From Trametopsis cervina (taxonomy: Eukaryota > Basidiomycota > Agaricomycetes > Polyporales > Irpicaceae), in NCBI GenBank assembly GCA_022385755.1, contig MU278371.1, positions 365,814 through 429,813 of the forward strand: a DNA stretch of 64,000 nt, given 5' to 3'. The position numbers and the translations under genes were made by a program. The notes beneath the pieces are model-generated. The model had not been told where the DNA came from and ran no database searches. It saw nothing but the letters and a program-made list of their open reading frames with translations. Below, one piece after another: positions 31,570 through 43,930 of this stretch (position 1 is the first letter of the stretch; every line of letters starts with the position of its first letter).

Positions 31570-33304
31570 ATGCGAGGTCTTCTCCCTGTCACAGTCCTGG
31601 GTTCCGCTGTAGCCGTCGCTGCACACCCCAATATGCGCCTTCATCGCAGAAGTGCGGCCCAACGTATGCATCGTACTCATTATTATACCGAGGCCGCACT
31701 GACGTTTCGCGTAGCAATCATTGTCCAGATGTTCGAATGGTCATGGGCATCTGTTGGTGCTGAATGCTCGGCTTTCATTGGGCCTGCGGGCTATCAATAT
31801 GTCCAGGTGTCGACCGCGTCAGAACATATTCAAGGCTCACAGTGGTGGACATCGTATCAGAAGGTGTCGAACACGATCCAAAGTAAGCGTGGCTCGCGTC
31901 AGGACTTCGCCAATATGGTTAGCGCCTGCAATGCGGCCGGCGTGCAAGTGATTGTAGACACGGTCCTTAACCACATGGCGGGCATCGATAGCGGTACAGG
32001 TGTAGCAGGTACCGGTGAGTTCTCAGTAAGGTGTGCATGTATCCAGCCACTCAGACGATTATATATGCAGGGTTCACTCACTATTCCTACAATGGCCTCT
32101 ATTCTACAAACGACTTCCACTACTGTGGCACGGATGGCAACGACATTCGTATGGCTCACATTTATGTTAGAAGGGCGTCATATTGATTTGGACTTGCAGA
32201 GGACTGGAACAACAAGTGGCAAATCCAGAACTGCGAATTGTCCAACTTGGCTGAGTGAGTCTTCCGTTTGTACTGGGTGGCCTACTCCTGATATATGAAT
32301 AATCCGTATCATAGTCTTGCCACTGAGACCGACCATGTTCGCCAGACGCTCGTCGATCATGCCAATGACCTCCTTTCCCTCGGAGTAGCCGGCTTCCGCC
32401 TCGACGCGGCGAAGCGTGAGCAGATATTTTCTCAAACTCATGTCTCGAAGAGCTCACACTCGTTGCAGATATCCCTATCGATGACTTACAGAATATTGTC
32501 TCCCGCCTTTCGCGCAAGCCGTACATCACATCCGAGGTCATTGGTGGTGGCCAACCTATTCCACCATCTGATTATACCCCTCTTGGAACAGTAACGATCT
32601 CGGATTCGTTCGCCAAGATTGAGGCAGCTTTCACTGGCGCTGGCCTCACTTCACTTGAGAACTGGGAATCAGGCAGTGAGTTCACCCATTTCTCGTACGC
32701 TTTAATTCCACTAATCACGAAAATAGACGGAGTGCCCTCGGACTCTGCTACAGTATTCGTCGCGACGCACGATTCTGAGCGTGGCGGTACGGGTGGTTCC
32801 TTGAACTACAAATCAGCCAACAACGCGTACACTCTCGCCAACGTTTTCCTGCTCGCATACCCCTACGGCACACCGACCATCCTCTCTTCCTACTCTTTCG
32901 ACAACGGCGACGACGGTGCTCCGAACGGCGGTAACGGCGCATGTTCTGGCGCGAGCGGCCAGAACGGATTCTTGTGCCAGCATCGGTGGACCGCCATCGC
33001 AAACATGGCGCGTTTCCGTTCCGTCGTCGGTACCGCACCTCTTCAGAACTGGCAGGCTGGCACGGCTGACCAGGTGGCGTTCGACCGTGGATCATCCGGC
33101 TTCGTTGCTATCAACAACGCCGGCTCGACGTGGTCCGCGACCCTCACCACTGCCCTCCCTGATGGCGCGTACTGTGACGTCGTGTCGGGCAGTGCTTCTG
33201 GTGGTGCTTGCACAGGCGAGAAGCTCACTGTGAGCGGCGGCAAGGTCTCTGTCAGCATTCCCGCCTACGCTGCGTTCGCCATTCATACCGGGGCTAAGCT
33301 CTAA
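31570..33304 (+). CDS. Secreted alpha-amylase, GH13 family
   Basis: Exons 31570-31663, 31715-32014, 32071-32148, 32200-32254, 32315-32415, 32469-32675, 32727-33304; 470 aa. It hydrolyses internal alpha-1,4 bonds of starch or glycogen outside the cell. The signal peptide MRGLLPVTVLGSAVAVAAHP precedes a (beta/alpha)8 barrel. Conserved regions are VQMFEWSW, GPAGYQYVQVS, VIVDTVLNHM (region I), GFRLDAAKH with the nucleophile Asp (region II), YITSEVIGGG with the acid/base Glu (region III) and FVATHDSERGG with the third Asp (region IV). The beta-sandwich C-domain ends in YAAFAIHTGAKL. No starch-binding module is present, and length fits the compact fungal/animal-like group. It is divergent from GH16-1. 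Confidence 0.94.
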
Positions 33305-33687
33305 GTGACCTCGCATGTTTTCTGCTTTCATTCATGACATTCATTCAGTACCACGGACTCACCTGCATTCCATATATATGTTATATCTTACCCGTATCAT
33401 CTAAGGGCTCAAGGGATTAATTCATCGGAACTTCCATCGCATTGAGATTGCATTTGTCAGCCTTGAGCCGCGGGCACTTACAACACTGAGTATCCCGTGA
33501 CTGTGGCCTTGACAGCCTACAGTACTCTTGAGACTGCATGAACAATTCCGTTTTGTGTGATATACAATGATTAATGAGGTACGAGTGCTTGACTATACCG
33601 TTGAGGCTACAATCGACCGCGAGGTGGTGGTAGCTTTCCTATGCAGCCACCGACTCGGTCAGCAGCAGCCTAAGTGTCGTTTCGAGG
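33305..33687. other. Convergent intergenic region (amylase / monooxygenase)
   Basis: This holds only the 3' ends of both genes; an AT-rich TATATATGTTATATC stretch near 33371 probably lies in the amylase 3' UTR. Confidence 0.5.
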
Positions 33688-35382
33688 CTACTGACCTGTC
33701 GAAAGCTGAGGATTGCCCAAGGCTTCGATCTGTTCCCCTCCTACGTCGGCCCACCACGCATCCACGGAAGCATCGGCGTCGTACGCGAACTGTCCCTCGT
33801 TCTTCCGCTCGTCAGCCCACTGATTCGCGTTCCCTGCTCCTCTCATCTGATCCCACGACCTTCGCTCTCGTTTCTCAGCTGCACGCAGCTCGTCCTGTCG
33901 CTCTGCTTCAGCAGCCTCTCGCATACTCTGATCTCGAGCCCGTTGCTCTTCCCCGTCTTCTAGATGGAAGATCTTCTGGTTCAGCCGGCTGCTTGCCTGC
34001 GTGTCTGCTGTCCGGGGAAGCCGTAGCTGTTCGTAGGCGTGCAAGAGCGGCGCGATTTGCGCGTGAGATGAGAGGCGAGAAAACAGGTTGCCGAGCACGC
34101 AGCCGTCCTCGATGGCCGTTGCGGCGCCTTGGGCGCGGTAGGGCTGTTGCGCGGATGAACAGTCAGTGAAGTGTATGCAAAAGCCAAGGAGGTGCAATGC
34201 ACCACTGAACTCACAAGCATGGGGTGGCATGCATCACCTAGCAAGGTGACGCGACCGGACGAGTGCACCCAAGTATCGAGTGGTTGTCGATCCATGAGAC
34301 GCCATTTCATAGTAGAGGTAACAAATGAGAGGAGTTTGCGCACCCTACCACATGTACGTGTCAGAGTTGTTGCAAATAAAACGAGCGCAGCGCGCAATGT
34401 ATATACGCACCGAGGCTCAAAATCTGCAAAGTCCTCGCGCATCTTATCTGCACTACCTTCAGCGGTCCATGACTCTACAGAACCATCATCTGGATGTGCG
34501 AGTACAATGTTGTACTCTCGCTTTCCGCGCTACGAGCAATTGATTTCTCAGCAAAGCGAATATATCTATTCTTTGGCAAACAAAGGCAGGTTGAATCATT
34601 GGACTTACAATGCAATACGCCATTATATGCCTTCGAGGACCCATCCAGCCCGTCATCTCAGGCGTGTCCACAAACGGCTTGAGCTCTGGATCCTTGATCA
34701 TGACGTCCGTAGGTATAATCGCACGATACACCGCGTCGCCAGTCGGCGTCGCGGGATTCACGCGCTCTAGCACGGTCTGCTGTACAGTGCTCTTCACGCC
34801 ATCTGCGCCGATAATCACGTCTCCCTTGACCACTTCGCCACTCGCCAGCGTCACACTCGGCTGCTCGGGGCCAGGGTCCACGCTGACGACCGTCGACTTG
34901 AGCCGCAGCGTCATGTTCGGCGCCGCAAGGTCGAAGAGGAGTTTGTGGAAGTCGGCACGGTGGACGTGGTAATACGGGAACCCGTGTGCCTCTTCGATCT
35001 TCGAGCCCCAGCGGGTGTAGCCTACTACCTCTCCTGTCGCGTAACGGCGCAAGACGACCGCCTCCGGCCGCACGCCCACTTTCTTCAGGGCGTCGCCGAG
35101 GCCCCAGCGGATGAGCATGCTGCTAAGGTTCGGCGTGACTTGGATGCCCGCGCCGACCTCGCCAATGGCAGACGCAGACTCGATGACGGTGACAGCATGT
35201 CCAGCTTGTGAGAGACAGTGCGCTGCAGCGAGCCCCCCAAGTCCGCAGCCGACGATCAGGAAGTGGATGCGAAGGGCTGCTTTCCGGCCTCCAAAGAGGT
35301 TAAGCTGCTCGGCGATGCCAGTGGCACTTGCTTGCTGATCAGGCGCCGCATATGGTTTCTGCTCAGGAGGAGACGATGACAT
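33688..35382 (-). CDS. FAD-dependent aromatic-ring monooxygenase (salicylate hydroxylase-like)
   Basis: Minus-strand exons 35382-34609, 34529-34411, 34344-34215, 34143-33688; 492 aa. It hydroxylates aromatic or related substrates with NAD(P)H and O2; the substrate is unknown. The dinucleotide-binding motif is LIVGCGLGGLAAAHCL followed by VTVIESA, then GAGIQVTPN, DVIIGADGVKS (second FAD motif) and GDACHPML near residue 340, which closes the FAD site. The C-terminal 130 residues become Glu/Arg/Ala-rich and probably coiled (RDQSMREAAEAERQDELRA), a common feature of fungal members. The start was set at MSSSPPEQ because the sequence upstream is promoter-like, with TATATATAC about 75 bp before it. 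No signal peptide is seen, so it is cytosolic. Confidence 0.9.
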
Positions 35383-36277
35383 GGTGGGTGAGCGATGGCA
35401 GTCAAGGAAGCACCGTGCGAAGAAACGTAGATGATCAGTACCTGCGTGCTGCTTTTGTATATATGAGCTGAGGAGACCACTTGGGCGTGTGCGGGGATAT
35501 TGGTGGGACATCAGGTGCGCGGGTTGGAGGCGCTAGAACAAAGACATATGCCGCATTGTATGTCGACTTGGCTAGTTTTCCAATTGGTGCGTTGCGGTAT
35601 TGTATGGGCTCGGCTGAACATAGTATCCTGAATATTTGGACCGTGCGATATGCGTGTGCTGATTGGGCATGGGCGTGACCGTACGCAACTCAACTAGGAC
35701 GCCTATAGGCTCCTTGCTTTCTGCTTGCAGGACGCGCGCAGTTGTGAAGTTAGTTCAGGGAGATAGACCCACCCATACCAACCACAACGCCCGTAGTCGA
35801 GGACTAGCGGATCTTTCACTAGTGTGTCAGCGTCTACAGAGGGTAGTTAGTATCTCTATACTGAGCTAGAGAACGGGAACGTCCGCCGTACCTTGAGAAG
35901 AGTATTGGTTATGATCCCTGCTTCTCGGCACTCAGCAAGCTAAATATATATGGGATGACTCACCTTCTCCCCACCTCGAGGAGGGCACCGTGACCGGCAG
36001 GTGGTTGGATATATCAAAAAGTCGATTGTATACTGCGCAGAAGAAGTAAAATCGCAGCACATTTGAGAGTACATCTCGTGCACATAGCCACTAAAAAGTA
36101 TCTACAAGTTATATCGTCGTAGATGGTTCACCAAAAGTGTTCCAGAAAGGCGCAGCGCAAATCTGAAAAGACAGGAAGGGATAGATAATTTCGAGAGCGA
36201 GAATGTTCCACTTGGGAGAGACGTCACGTGTCCAGCGAGTCAGCTAGTGAAAGGAACTGTGCTTCGCATGTTTGACT
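35383..36277. other. Intergenic region between the monooxygenase promoter and GH16-2 3' end
   Basis: The monooxygenase promoter occupies the left part. No supported gene; ORFs are short and without features. Confidence 0.5.
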
Positions 36278-37934
36278 TTACAGCAGAAGCCATGAGAAGA
36301 AGGCAGCCGCGGCGGCGCCAGCGTACAAAGCTCTGGGGCTGACGACTGATGCGCCGCTGGTGCCGCTGCCACCAGAGGAGCTCGAACCCGAGCCCGAACC
36401 CGAGCCAGAGCCAGAGCTGGGAGAGCTCGAGCCGGAGCTGCTGTTGGACGCGCTGGTACCGTCAGAGCCGACGACGACGGAGCTGTTGACCCCGAATGCG
36501 CGGATGGAGTTGAACTCGAAGTAGCCATCTGCGAGGTCAGAGGTACCGTTGTTGATCACGTATCCGACGTACTGGATGACAGACCAGTCAGATAGGCGGA
36601 GGATGAAATCGCACGGGCAGGCTTACGCATGTGTTCGGGTCAGTCGAGTTACCTGCACAGGTCTGCGTGAAGATGGAGGGAACACCGGCCCTAGAGATCA
36701 GGTAAGCTCGTGATAGTTGGTGTAGCGTGGATGCTAAGAGACTCACCAGTCACCGCAGAGCGTGATGTCGAGCACGATCTGTTGGGGTCCGAAGAATTCC
36801 GCAATGTTGCAGCTTTGCGACGGGTAGGCGGCAGACGGGGGGCCGAAGGTAGACAAGTCGATAGAGTCGGTGGCAGTGGAAATGGCGGCGGGAACTGCAG
36901 AGCGCTGTGTTCATGCGTGTCATGATCAGTACCATGCCTCTGATTTATTAGCAACTCGATGATTGAGTACTCACAGTCCAGAACCAGATACTGCATCGGA
37001 GACCGGATATCAGTAGAGTAGCACGACGAGCGATATGATTTACACGTACAAGATTCCTGATGCATCAAACTGCATTGCGTACACTCCTCCGCCGTTTTGT
37101 GCGAACGCGGCGCCATAGTTGTTGGGTTGCTTCTCGGGCTAGTAGAGAAACGGATGAGTACCTTCCACACCCAGCACAGCGGACACGATCGGTACTTACC
37201 ACCGTGCAGCCGCTCGAGGTCGTGTCATTGCAGCTCGTGATCGTGGGCTGGTTGATCGCGTTCGTGCCCGAGGCAGCGTTGCAGCCAGCAAAGGTGTGCA
37301 AGGCCATCTGATTCGACGTGACCATGTTGATGCCCTCTACGATGTCGATCTCACCGTTCGCTGGCCAGTCGTTACCCTTTGTCCAGATGCCCGGCCATAC
37401 CTAGAAAATTACAGATAGCGTGAGACTTGATATCTTACGCCGAGGCTGACTGATGGGACGCACTGAGCAACCATACGGCAAGTGGACGGCGTCGAACACG
37501 AAAAGTGTGCCTAGCTCGAAGTAGTCGTTGGAGCTGATTCGGACCTGTGGGGCAGCATATCAGGATATGGGCAGAAGATACATGCAATGGTGCTGCGTAC
37601 CGAGTTACGCTTGTCAGGGTACGGTACGAATGACTCGTTATCGACTTTGATGACGGCGTGGCCGGCAGAGTTGACGAACGCGAGGTTTGACGACTGTGCC
37701 TGTGTCACATAGTTCACGGCACCTGTATGCAGCTCAGTGGCGCTAGATGAGTAACATATCAACCAGAGACACAGAGAGCGCACCGTTGGTGAGGTTATCA
37801 TAGTTCCCGTAGAACTGCCAGTCATCGAAGAACGTCTTGCCCGAAAAGTCCTTGACGAGCGTGAAGTTGGCGGCCGAGGCGAGCTCGATGAGGGAAAGGA
37901 GCGCGAGTGTTGAAAGAGTGGTAACGGACTTCAT
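36278..37934 (-). CDS. GPI-anchored GH16 beta-glucanase-like enzyme, copy 2
   Basis: Minus-strand exons 37934-37784, 37722-37601, 37544-37464, 37400-37200, 37138-37050, 36990-36975, 36904-36747, 36690-36627, 36571-36278; 391 aa. The role is the same as the gene at 28550-30190. The signal peptide ends LIELASA, and mature protein starts [12 protein letters not shown]. The catalytic motif is [11 protein letters not shown], with [33 protein letters not shown] and FIWFWT. Six of nine exons match copy 1 in length exactly and the others differ by whole codons, so the pair arose by duplication. The linker is a long Ser/Gly run ([16 protein letters not shown]), and the final hydrophobic stretch [12 protein letters not shown] fits a GPI-attachment signal. 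All splice sites are canonical. Confidence 0.94.
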
Positions 37935-39547
37935 CTTGCTTGGTAGCACAAGCGTTTAAGCTCTCGCGCGGATGGGTATATGGTCTGGAGATAGTCTCCT
38001 ACTGTGTCGCCACGGTGAGGACCTGGGAGTCTTGGGCAGTGATCGCAACGTACCTGATGGTCGTGGTTCAAGAGCAAGGTTAGCAGATAAAAACGCGGCG
38101 ATTATGGTCCTGCTTGTAGTATGAGTGTAGATCTCGGCCTTGTGCGATTGACAGTACTGTGTTCCCGATTAGATCTAACGGCTCCGATTCAGTCACACCT
38201 TGGACGTACGATCAAAACGTCTATGTTCTCGTCGACGACAGCAAAGTTGGAGGTCAGTGCTTGTCGAGTGGTGGTTCGTGAAAAAGATCGTTGCAGCAAT
38301 TGCGTCATACAAGTGCGCTTGAGATATATATGTACTTCCTGCTCTTGCCGTAAATTCATGGCGTCAGGCGAGAACACGAGGTAGAGTCGACTGCGGTGCA
38401 CAGGATCATGTTTTCCGGTGCACCCCAGATCAGCTTCCTTGAGCATGTTCGAGTTATTTCAGGTTCCCATGCAGGAAACACAAGGCCGATGACCTCTCCG
38501 AGATCCCCACGACTACTTGAGGGTCATGCTTGTGTCACAAACCCCACTCCTCGTCTCCCAGTATTGGTATCCTCTTCCGGAACATTCTCGGTAAAAGCAG
38601 GCGCCGCCACAAAGGAGTCTCCACTTTTTATCACTGTACCTTCGCAGTTCGAGTGAAAGCTCGAGCCACATTCTACTCTACACTCATACCTATTTTATTG
38701 AGGCGCATGGAGCAGTCAGAACGCAGATATCTCCCAGTCGAAGTGTAGCTTCTTTCCTCACTCTGTTCCTTTTAAATGTATACAGTACAACAACTGGTAT
38801 GTACACAGCCTCGTTAACCAGCAGCTGTTCTAAGCGAGGCCTATAGGCGTTCGCATAACACACGGCCATCACTGGCAGAGGCGCAATAACAACGTTGCAG
38901 CCCCGGCAGCTACACTTGCCCCGGTGGCCAAGTGTCGACACATTCACCCTCTCACTCCACCAAGAACTGACGTTTGGGACCGCAGCACCCATCATCAATT
39001 CATAAGTGCAACCCCAGGGAAATTCAAGTTTCACAGCCGGCGTCCTGACGCTAGCTTGACGACGACTGAGTCTGCGACTAGCTGAGGGCAAATGCAAATG
39101 CATCGACAGCCACATTCCAGGCTGTATCTTCTTCACGCAATATCTCGCTTGTTCAACCCGAATGTAACAACCGAACATTCGTGTCGGTGAGGCAGAGCTA
39201 CTGGTGATCAAGTGTTCAGGAATCAGATGGATTTCTATGCGTAAGAACAAGTTAGATGAATATATCATACAGCCCACCTCTCGCGACATACTGCATCATT
39301 CACAGCGAACACACACTGGCTTGAAGCAACGCTGTGTGGGTTGACGCCGCCGCAATGGGTATGTCGCCGATCGACTTCACCTTCCAAACGCAGGTTGGCA
39401 GCTGATATAACGTGGGAACATTCCAATCACCTGTTGAGTAATAAAAAGCACGTACGGTATGTTACACTTTCCCAGGTCTCAAATTTCAACCATCTCCTTC
39501 GCTGCTCAGCTCGACGTTTCTCGGTACCCAACCCCCCCACGCTCACA
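37935..39547. promoter_or_regulatory. Divergent intergenic region between GH16-2 and the Kre9-like gene
   Basis: 1.6 kb holding both promoters. A 199-codon minus-strand ORF (38690-39289, starting with ATG) has no recognisable motif, no signal peptide and no intron-containing relatives here. About one ORF this long is expected by chance in a window of this size, so it is not called. Otherwise nothing is seen. Confidence 0.45.
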
Positions 39548-40332
39548 ATGCGCTTCGCTCTTGCCACTCTCGCTCTTTTGCCTGCCGCCGCCTTCGGTCA
39601 GTTGCACTGTCTGGCACACGAGATGTGATCCGCTGGATACTAACGTCAACGTGTAGGCCTGTCTATCTCTGATCCCAGCACCAGCGGATATTGGTGAGTC
39701 TATTCGTATGAACAATGGAAATGTGACGCTGAAGAAGCCGTTGGACAGGGTGCAGAACACCAGCAACACCATTCACTGGTCGTTCAACAGCGGTGATCCG
39801 TCTCCTGTCGATATCATCGTCGTTAACGGAGACAATGCGACGCTCAACGGTCCTTTCTCGATCGCTCAGTTCGTCGACACTTCAACCATGGTACGCATCG
39901 CTCTTCGTCTTGCGAACCTTGAGGCTCACGTGCGCCACACCGCCAGAGTTTCACCGTCACCAATGTCACCCTGAAAGTCGGTTCAGGCTTCGAGGTTCAG
40001 TTCGTTAGCCCTCAGAACCACTCGCAAGTCTTCGCTTCCAGTCAAGACTTCGACGTCAAGACCCCTGGCAGTACGTGCACCGTGCCATCATCCGTATATA
40101 ACCTCCATAGCTAACCTGTTTCACAGCTCCTCCTCCCCAGACGTCCTCAGACAACAGCACTTCTAGCTCTAGCTCCAGCGCTTCTTCATCTGCTCCGTCT
40201 CCGTCTGGGTCAACCGCAACTCAGCGTCCTCCTCCCGCCCTGGACAACGGCGCTTTCGCCAGGTACGGTTCTCAAGGTGTCTTCGGTGCCATCCTTGCCT
40301 GCGGTGTGGCCTCTCTGGCCGTCCTTCTCTAG
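39548..40332 (+). CDS. Ser/Thr-rich GPI-anchored Kre9/Knh1-like wall protein
   Basis: Exons 39548-39596, 39657-39693, 39749-39890, 39947-40070, 40127-40332; 185 aa. Such proteins are exported, heavily O-glycosylated and wall- or membrane-anchored, with links to beta-1,6-glucan synthesis. The signal peptide MRFALATLALLPAAAFG is followed by the Kre9/Knh1 domain: GYWVQNTSNTIHWSF, PVDIIVVNGDNATL, GPFSIAQFV, SFTVTNVTLKVGSGFEVQFV. A Ser/Pro-rich region (SSSSSSASSSAPSPS) and a hydrophobic tail GVFGAILACGVASLAVLL follow, a good GPI signal. The second intron was placed so that TGG joins GTGCAGAAC and restores the domain. The first donor is GTCAGT. Confidence 0.9.
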
Positions 40333-41168
40333 GCAGCACCAGGCACGTTCCGCTCCGTGACCGTGACAGCAGATGGCTTCCACCCCTACCCCCTCGCTAC
40401 CCCGCGTTCCCTCGCTGTTGCAGCAGCTACCTCGATCTAAAAACCACATATACCCAAATTATTTCCCTGGGCTCCATGTTGACTTTCTTGTAGCTCGAAA
40501 TCGCTCCCGTCTCTCATTGTAACCTCCCACTCGTTTATTCTGCTTGGCCTTCGTCTGCGCTCTTGACGTGTCAAGCATGTCTTGGCCGACGCCGCTTTAT
40601 CTCCCCTCGTTGGTCTGTGCTTGTACCGTACTCATGAATGTCACGTATTAGCGTTGATGAAGGTCAATAGGGCTCTCTTGCTGTATTCTTGGTATCTCAT
40701 TGTGCAACTCATCTTATCTGGTCATGCACGAAGTTGTGAGCTTGGTGTTCATAGGTAACAGGTACCATTCAAACTCATCGCGCGAAACAACACGGTATGG
40801 TATTTGATCTGTACATTGTACGCTCGGTACAATACAACAAGGGCATCCTGAACTCTGATGGAGGCTGTACAATACGTAAAAGCAACGAACAGTAAATGGG
40901 CCAGCGCGACTGTAACGGATACGTCACGGAGCGTGTCTCTGACCGCTGTGAATACGTCACCAAAAGGTTGCAACGTCTAGCGTTGGGAGAATATCTCGCG
41001 TCCGAAGCCAACCACAGGGGATCGAACGTCCGTTGCTCGCTGGTTCGTTCCGCTCAAGGGCAGCTTGCTGCCTTACAGCATCTGGAAGAAGTGCAGCCTT
41101 GCCGCAACCCAGATGGCCTGAGCGGTGTATGGTATATACACAGCATGCGGCCCGTAGGGGACTCCTGG
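40333..41168. other. Convergent intergenic region
   Basis: This is the 3' flank of the Kre9-like gene and of the multi-TM gene. Plus-strand ORFs here are shadows of the minus-strand last exon. No gene or repeat is seen. Confidence 0.5.
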
Positions 41169-43174
41169 TTACTTGTGGCTGCTGCTGCTGCTGGAATAAC
41201 TGCTGAGCTCGATGTTGAAAATGGCGGGGCGGACCTGGTCGATGGCATCCCAGTCGACGTCTTGTTTCGACCTTACATTGACTGTCTGGTTTTCGCCATA
41301 GGAGGTTCTGACAAAGTGTATGTCCTGAACAGTATCCCTGTTGAAAAAGTCGTCCGTCGCGAAGCTGTCATTGGAGAGCACCCTCTCGACGTGAACTGTC
41401 ATCAAGGGAGAACAAGTGATAGTCAGACAATAATTTCGACCACCCAGCGTCATTGAGACTTACGATAATGCGACAAGCCTTCACGGAAATGAACACGACA
41501 GATCACGGCAAAGATAGCACAGACTATGAGGGCAGCCGCGTTGATGCCGGTTAGGCACGCGTAAAATGGCCATTGAAGCCAGGAGAACACAAAGTCGGGG
41601 TAGGCGAATACGGCGAGGAATCCGACGATGTAGCCGAGGGTAACAACGAGGAATATGGCCATTGAGCGTCTCCTTTCGAACCTGGTAGCACAGTATCCCT
41701 GAACACGCACGTCAGCATCGTAGTCTCAACCTAGAGAGAACAATCGTACCAGGGGAACCATGGCTAACGTGACCTGTACAAATCGTCAATGCAGTGCATA
41801 AAACCTGTAGTTGTGCAGAGCTTACGAGGACGATGAAAATGTAAAGGGTAAGATACATGGGGAGATGCTTTGACTTGTGTGAGATGACACCCCTGAGAGC
41901 CAGAGATAGGGACGAGATGGTCAAGTAAATCAGCAGCTGTCCGGAAACGTGGACAGTAAGCATGTACTGCAGAAAACTCGCGGGTCAGCAAGGATTGTAA
42001 CTTTTCAAATAAGCGCATATACGTACACGGTACAAGCGGACAATCCGCGCGGGAGGGCCAACACAGTTGAATACTCCCGCATTGAAGGTCTGTAGAAAGC
42101 GATCAATCAGGGTAACATCGAATGACCACAGGCACGGCGTACCCTCAACAAAAGCCATCCCAGGACGGCGGTGTAAAGCAAAGCACAAACACTGAGAACG
42201 AGATCTGGGATTTGAAACGCTATCCGGTTCGAGAAATAGGTCGGAAAGATATCGAAATCACTGTGGCATGGCGTGTTTGCGCCCATGATAAGGCGGTCGA
42301 CACGTATTCGCAAATCCATTGTACGCCAGATTGTGTAGGCGGACCATCCGGTAGAAAGAACACGCATGGCAAATAGAGCCAGCAGGTGAGGGACAGACTG
42401 GAAGAAAACCTGAAAATCACCCTCAGTATGGAGCTACGAGCATTAACAGCTTTCCACTACTTACCGCGGAAGACGAGATGGCCAACAGCCAGACCTGCGC
42501 GAATATCAGCGCCAACTCTTCGTCAACAGAGTTCCGCAGCCTGTATCAGCGATTTAGAGTGCACCCAAGTCGAAGATTTACATCATTAGACTGACCGTTG
42601 GGTAGGATAAAGCAACGTGTATGCGCATTGCTCGGTGAGCTGAATTGTGGTATTCTCGTGCTCAAGGTGGACGCTGAGCGACTTTGACGCGTTCTGATGA
42701 TCATGTTGAAGCTTTTCGCATTATCTTTGTGCACAGCACTCACGGTAATTCGAAATGCTGATGGAGCTGCCCAGTCTGGCTTGGCCGGGTACATAGTATT
42801 GAAGATAGTCGCGCACACCTCTGAGGCGTTCTTCACGGCATTGGGGGCTCTTGAACACATTTTAAGATCGTAGTTGTCCCCTTCGCTAGTGAGCCACCGC
42901 AGGGGAGCTGACGGCACGTCTGCATGTTGCATGATGCCGTCAAGGCGGGAAAACGCTGTGGCGTCACTATTCCATAGGATGGCCTGTATAAGCAGTTGTA
43001 CGGCGAAGAAAGCTAGGCTAAGCAAGAAAAACGAGAGGGTTACACCGCTCAGGGTGACACGAGAGTACTAGGGCAGTGGTTTAGCCCCTAGACGACCAGA
43101 CAAAGGGTAAAGATACGTACCATCGAGTGCAGGGTACGACGAATAGCCGTAGTGGTTTCATGAAAGCGTGTCAT
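41169..43174 (-). CDS. Multi-spanning membrane protein of unknown function, family copy 1
   Basis: Minus-strand exons 43174-43121, 43067-42744, 42693-42596, 42540-42465, 42409-42143, 42089-42027, 41966-41826, 41773-41750, 41698-41464, 41395-41169; 502 aa. An N-terminal membrane anchor (FFLLSLAFFAVQLLIQAIL) is followed by a lumenal/extracellular domain of about 130 residues with paired cysteines (KMCSR, VCATI, EQCAYT). Then come about six membrane segments, including VWLLAISSAVFFQ, IPDLVLSVCALLYTAVLGWL, LLIYLTISSLSLAL and LIVCAIFAVIC. The motif FNCVGPPARIVRLYR sits between segments. The C-terminal 75 residues are polar and cytosolic-looking. It was assembled by comparison with copy 2 at 61371-63386, and exon lengths match closely. 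I do not recognise a named family. One exon is only 24 nt. Confidence 0.85.
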
Positions 43175-43930
43175 GGCATCGATAGTGTACACGGTCAACT
43201 GAGGGTGGTCGTGGGCCTCGGCTAGATGAGCCTTGGGAAAGGAGAGGACGCCTGCGTCGCGGCAGGACTCAAAAGAACCTAGCCAGGGGCACAGAGATGT
43301 TAGACAACTCTATATGAAGTAGTCTACTAAGTAAATGGTAGTACGTAAGGCCAACGGGACTTAATCGAAGCAGGTTCGAACTCCGGCCCGTATGAGACCT
43401 CCTAAGTCCTGAAACCCATTCGAAACAGCGCATCACTGTAGTCCTGCAAGTATCCCTGACCTATTCCTCAGCTCTTACAAGCGAGCTTGACATCGTTTTC
43501 AACCCTGGAGGAGTCGGTGAATCAAGCGCGTCCGAGTTGTATAGCCAATGCCGCGGCCGTGCCGGGTTGCACCCATTTATTAAAATGATCGAAATCGACA
43601 AGTCGAAATTGATTTGATGGCATGCCATGCTGTACATCTGGAGCGCGATAATGTGAGGTCGAAAAGAAATATAAGTATGCTGTCCTGCAGGATGCCCACC
43701 GCGTTGGCTGCGGTGTATAAACTATGGGCAGAATAACGAGGAGATACAAACACAACGTATGTCCTGCCAACGTGCCAGACATTGGGCTGCTTTGGTACAT
43801 AAGGCGAATAAGAACGAAAACGGAGCGGTCTAAAGTTTAGGAAATGCTGTTGCGCTATACATGACGGGGATCAGTTTGAGTACGACACGGGACAGCGGAG
43901 ATGCTCGGGGACTTACGATGCATACAAATT
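43175..43930. other. Intergenic region upstream of multi-TM copy 1
   Basis: It should contain the promoter of the multi-TM gene. A GGTTCGAACTCC word at about 43374 resembles a tRNA T-arm, but no cloverleaf can be built around it. A 92-codon ORF (43522-43800) has no features. Confidence 0.45.

Noticed and set aside
38690..39289. A 199-codon ATG-started minus-strand ORF
   Set aside because: No motif, signal peptide or intron pattern; one ORF this long is roughly what chance allows in a window of this size.
40896..41456. A 186-codon plus-strand ORF
   Set aside because: Its second half is the reverse complement of the well-supported last exon of the multi-TM gene, so it is a shadow.
43330..43420. 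GGTTCGAACTCC resembling a tRNA T-loop
   Set aside because: Neither strand gives paired T-stem and acceptor stem at the right distance.
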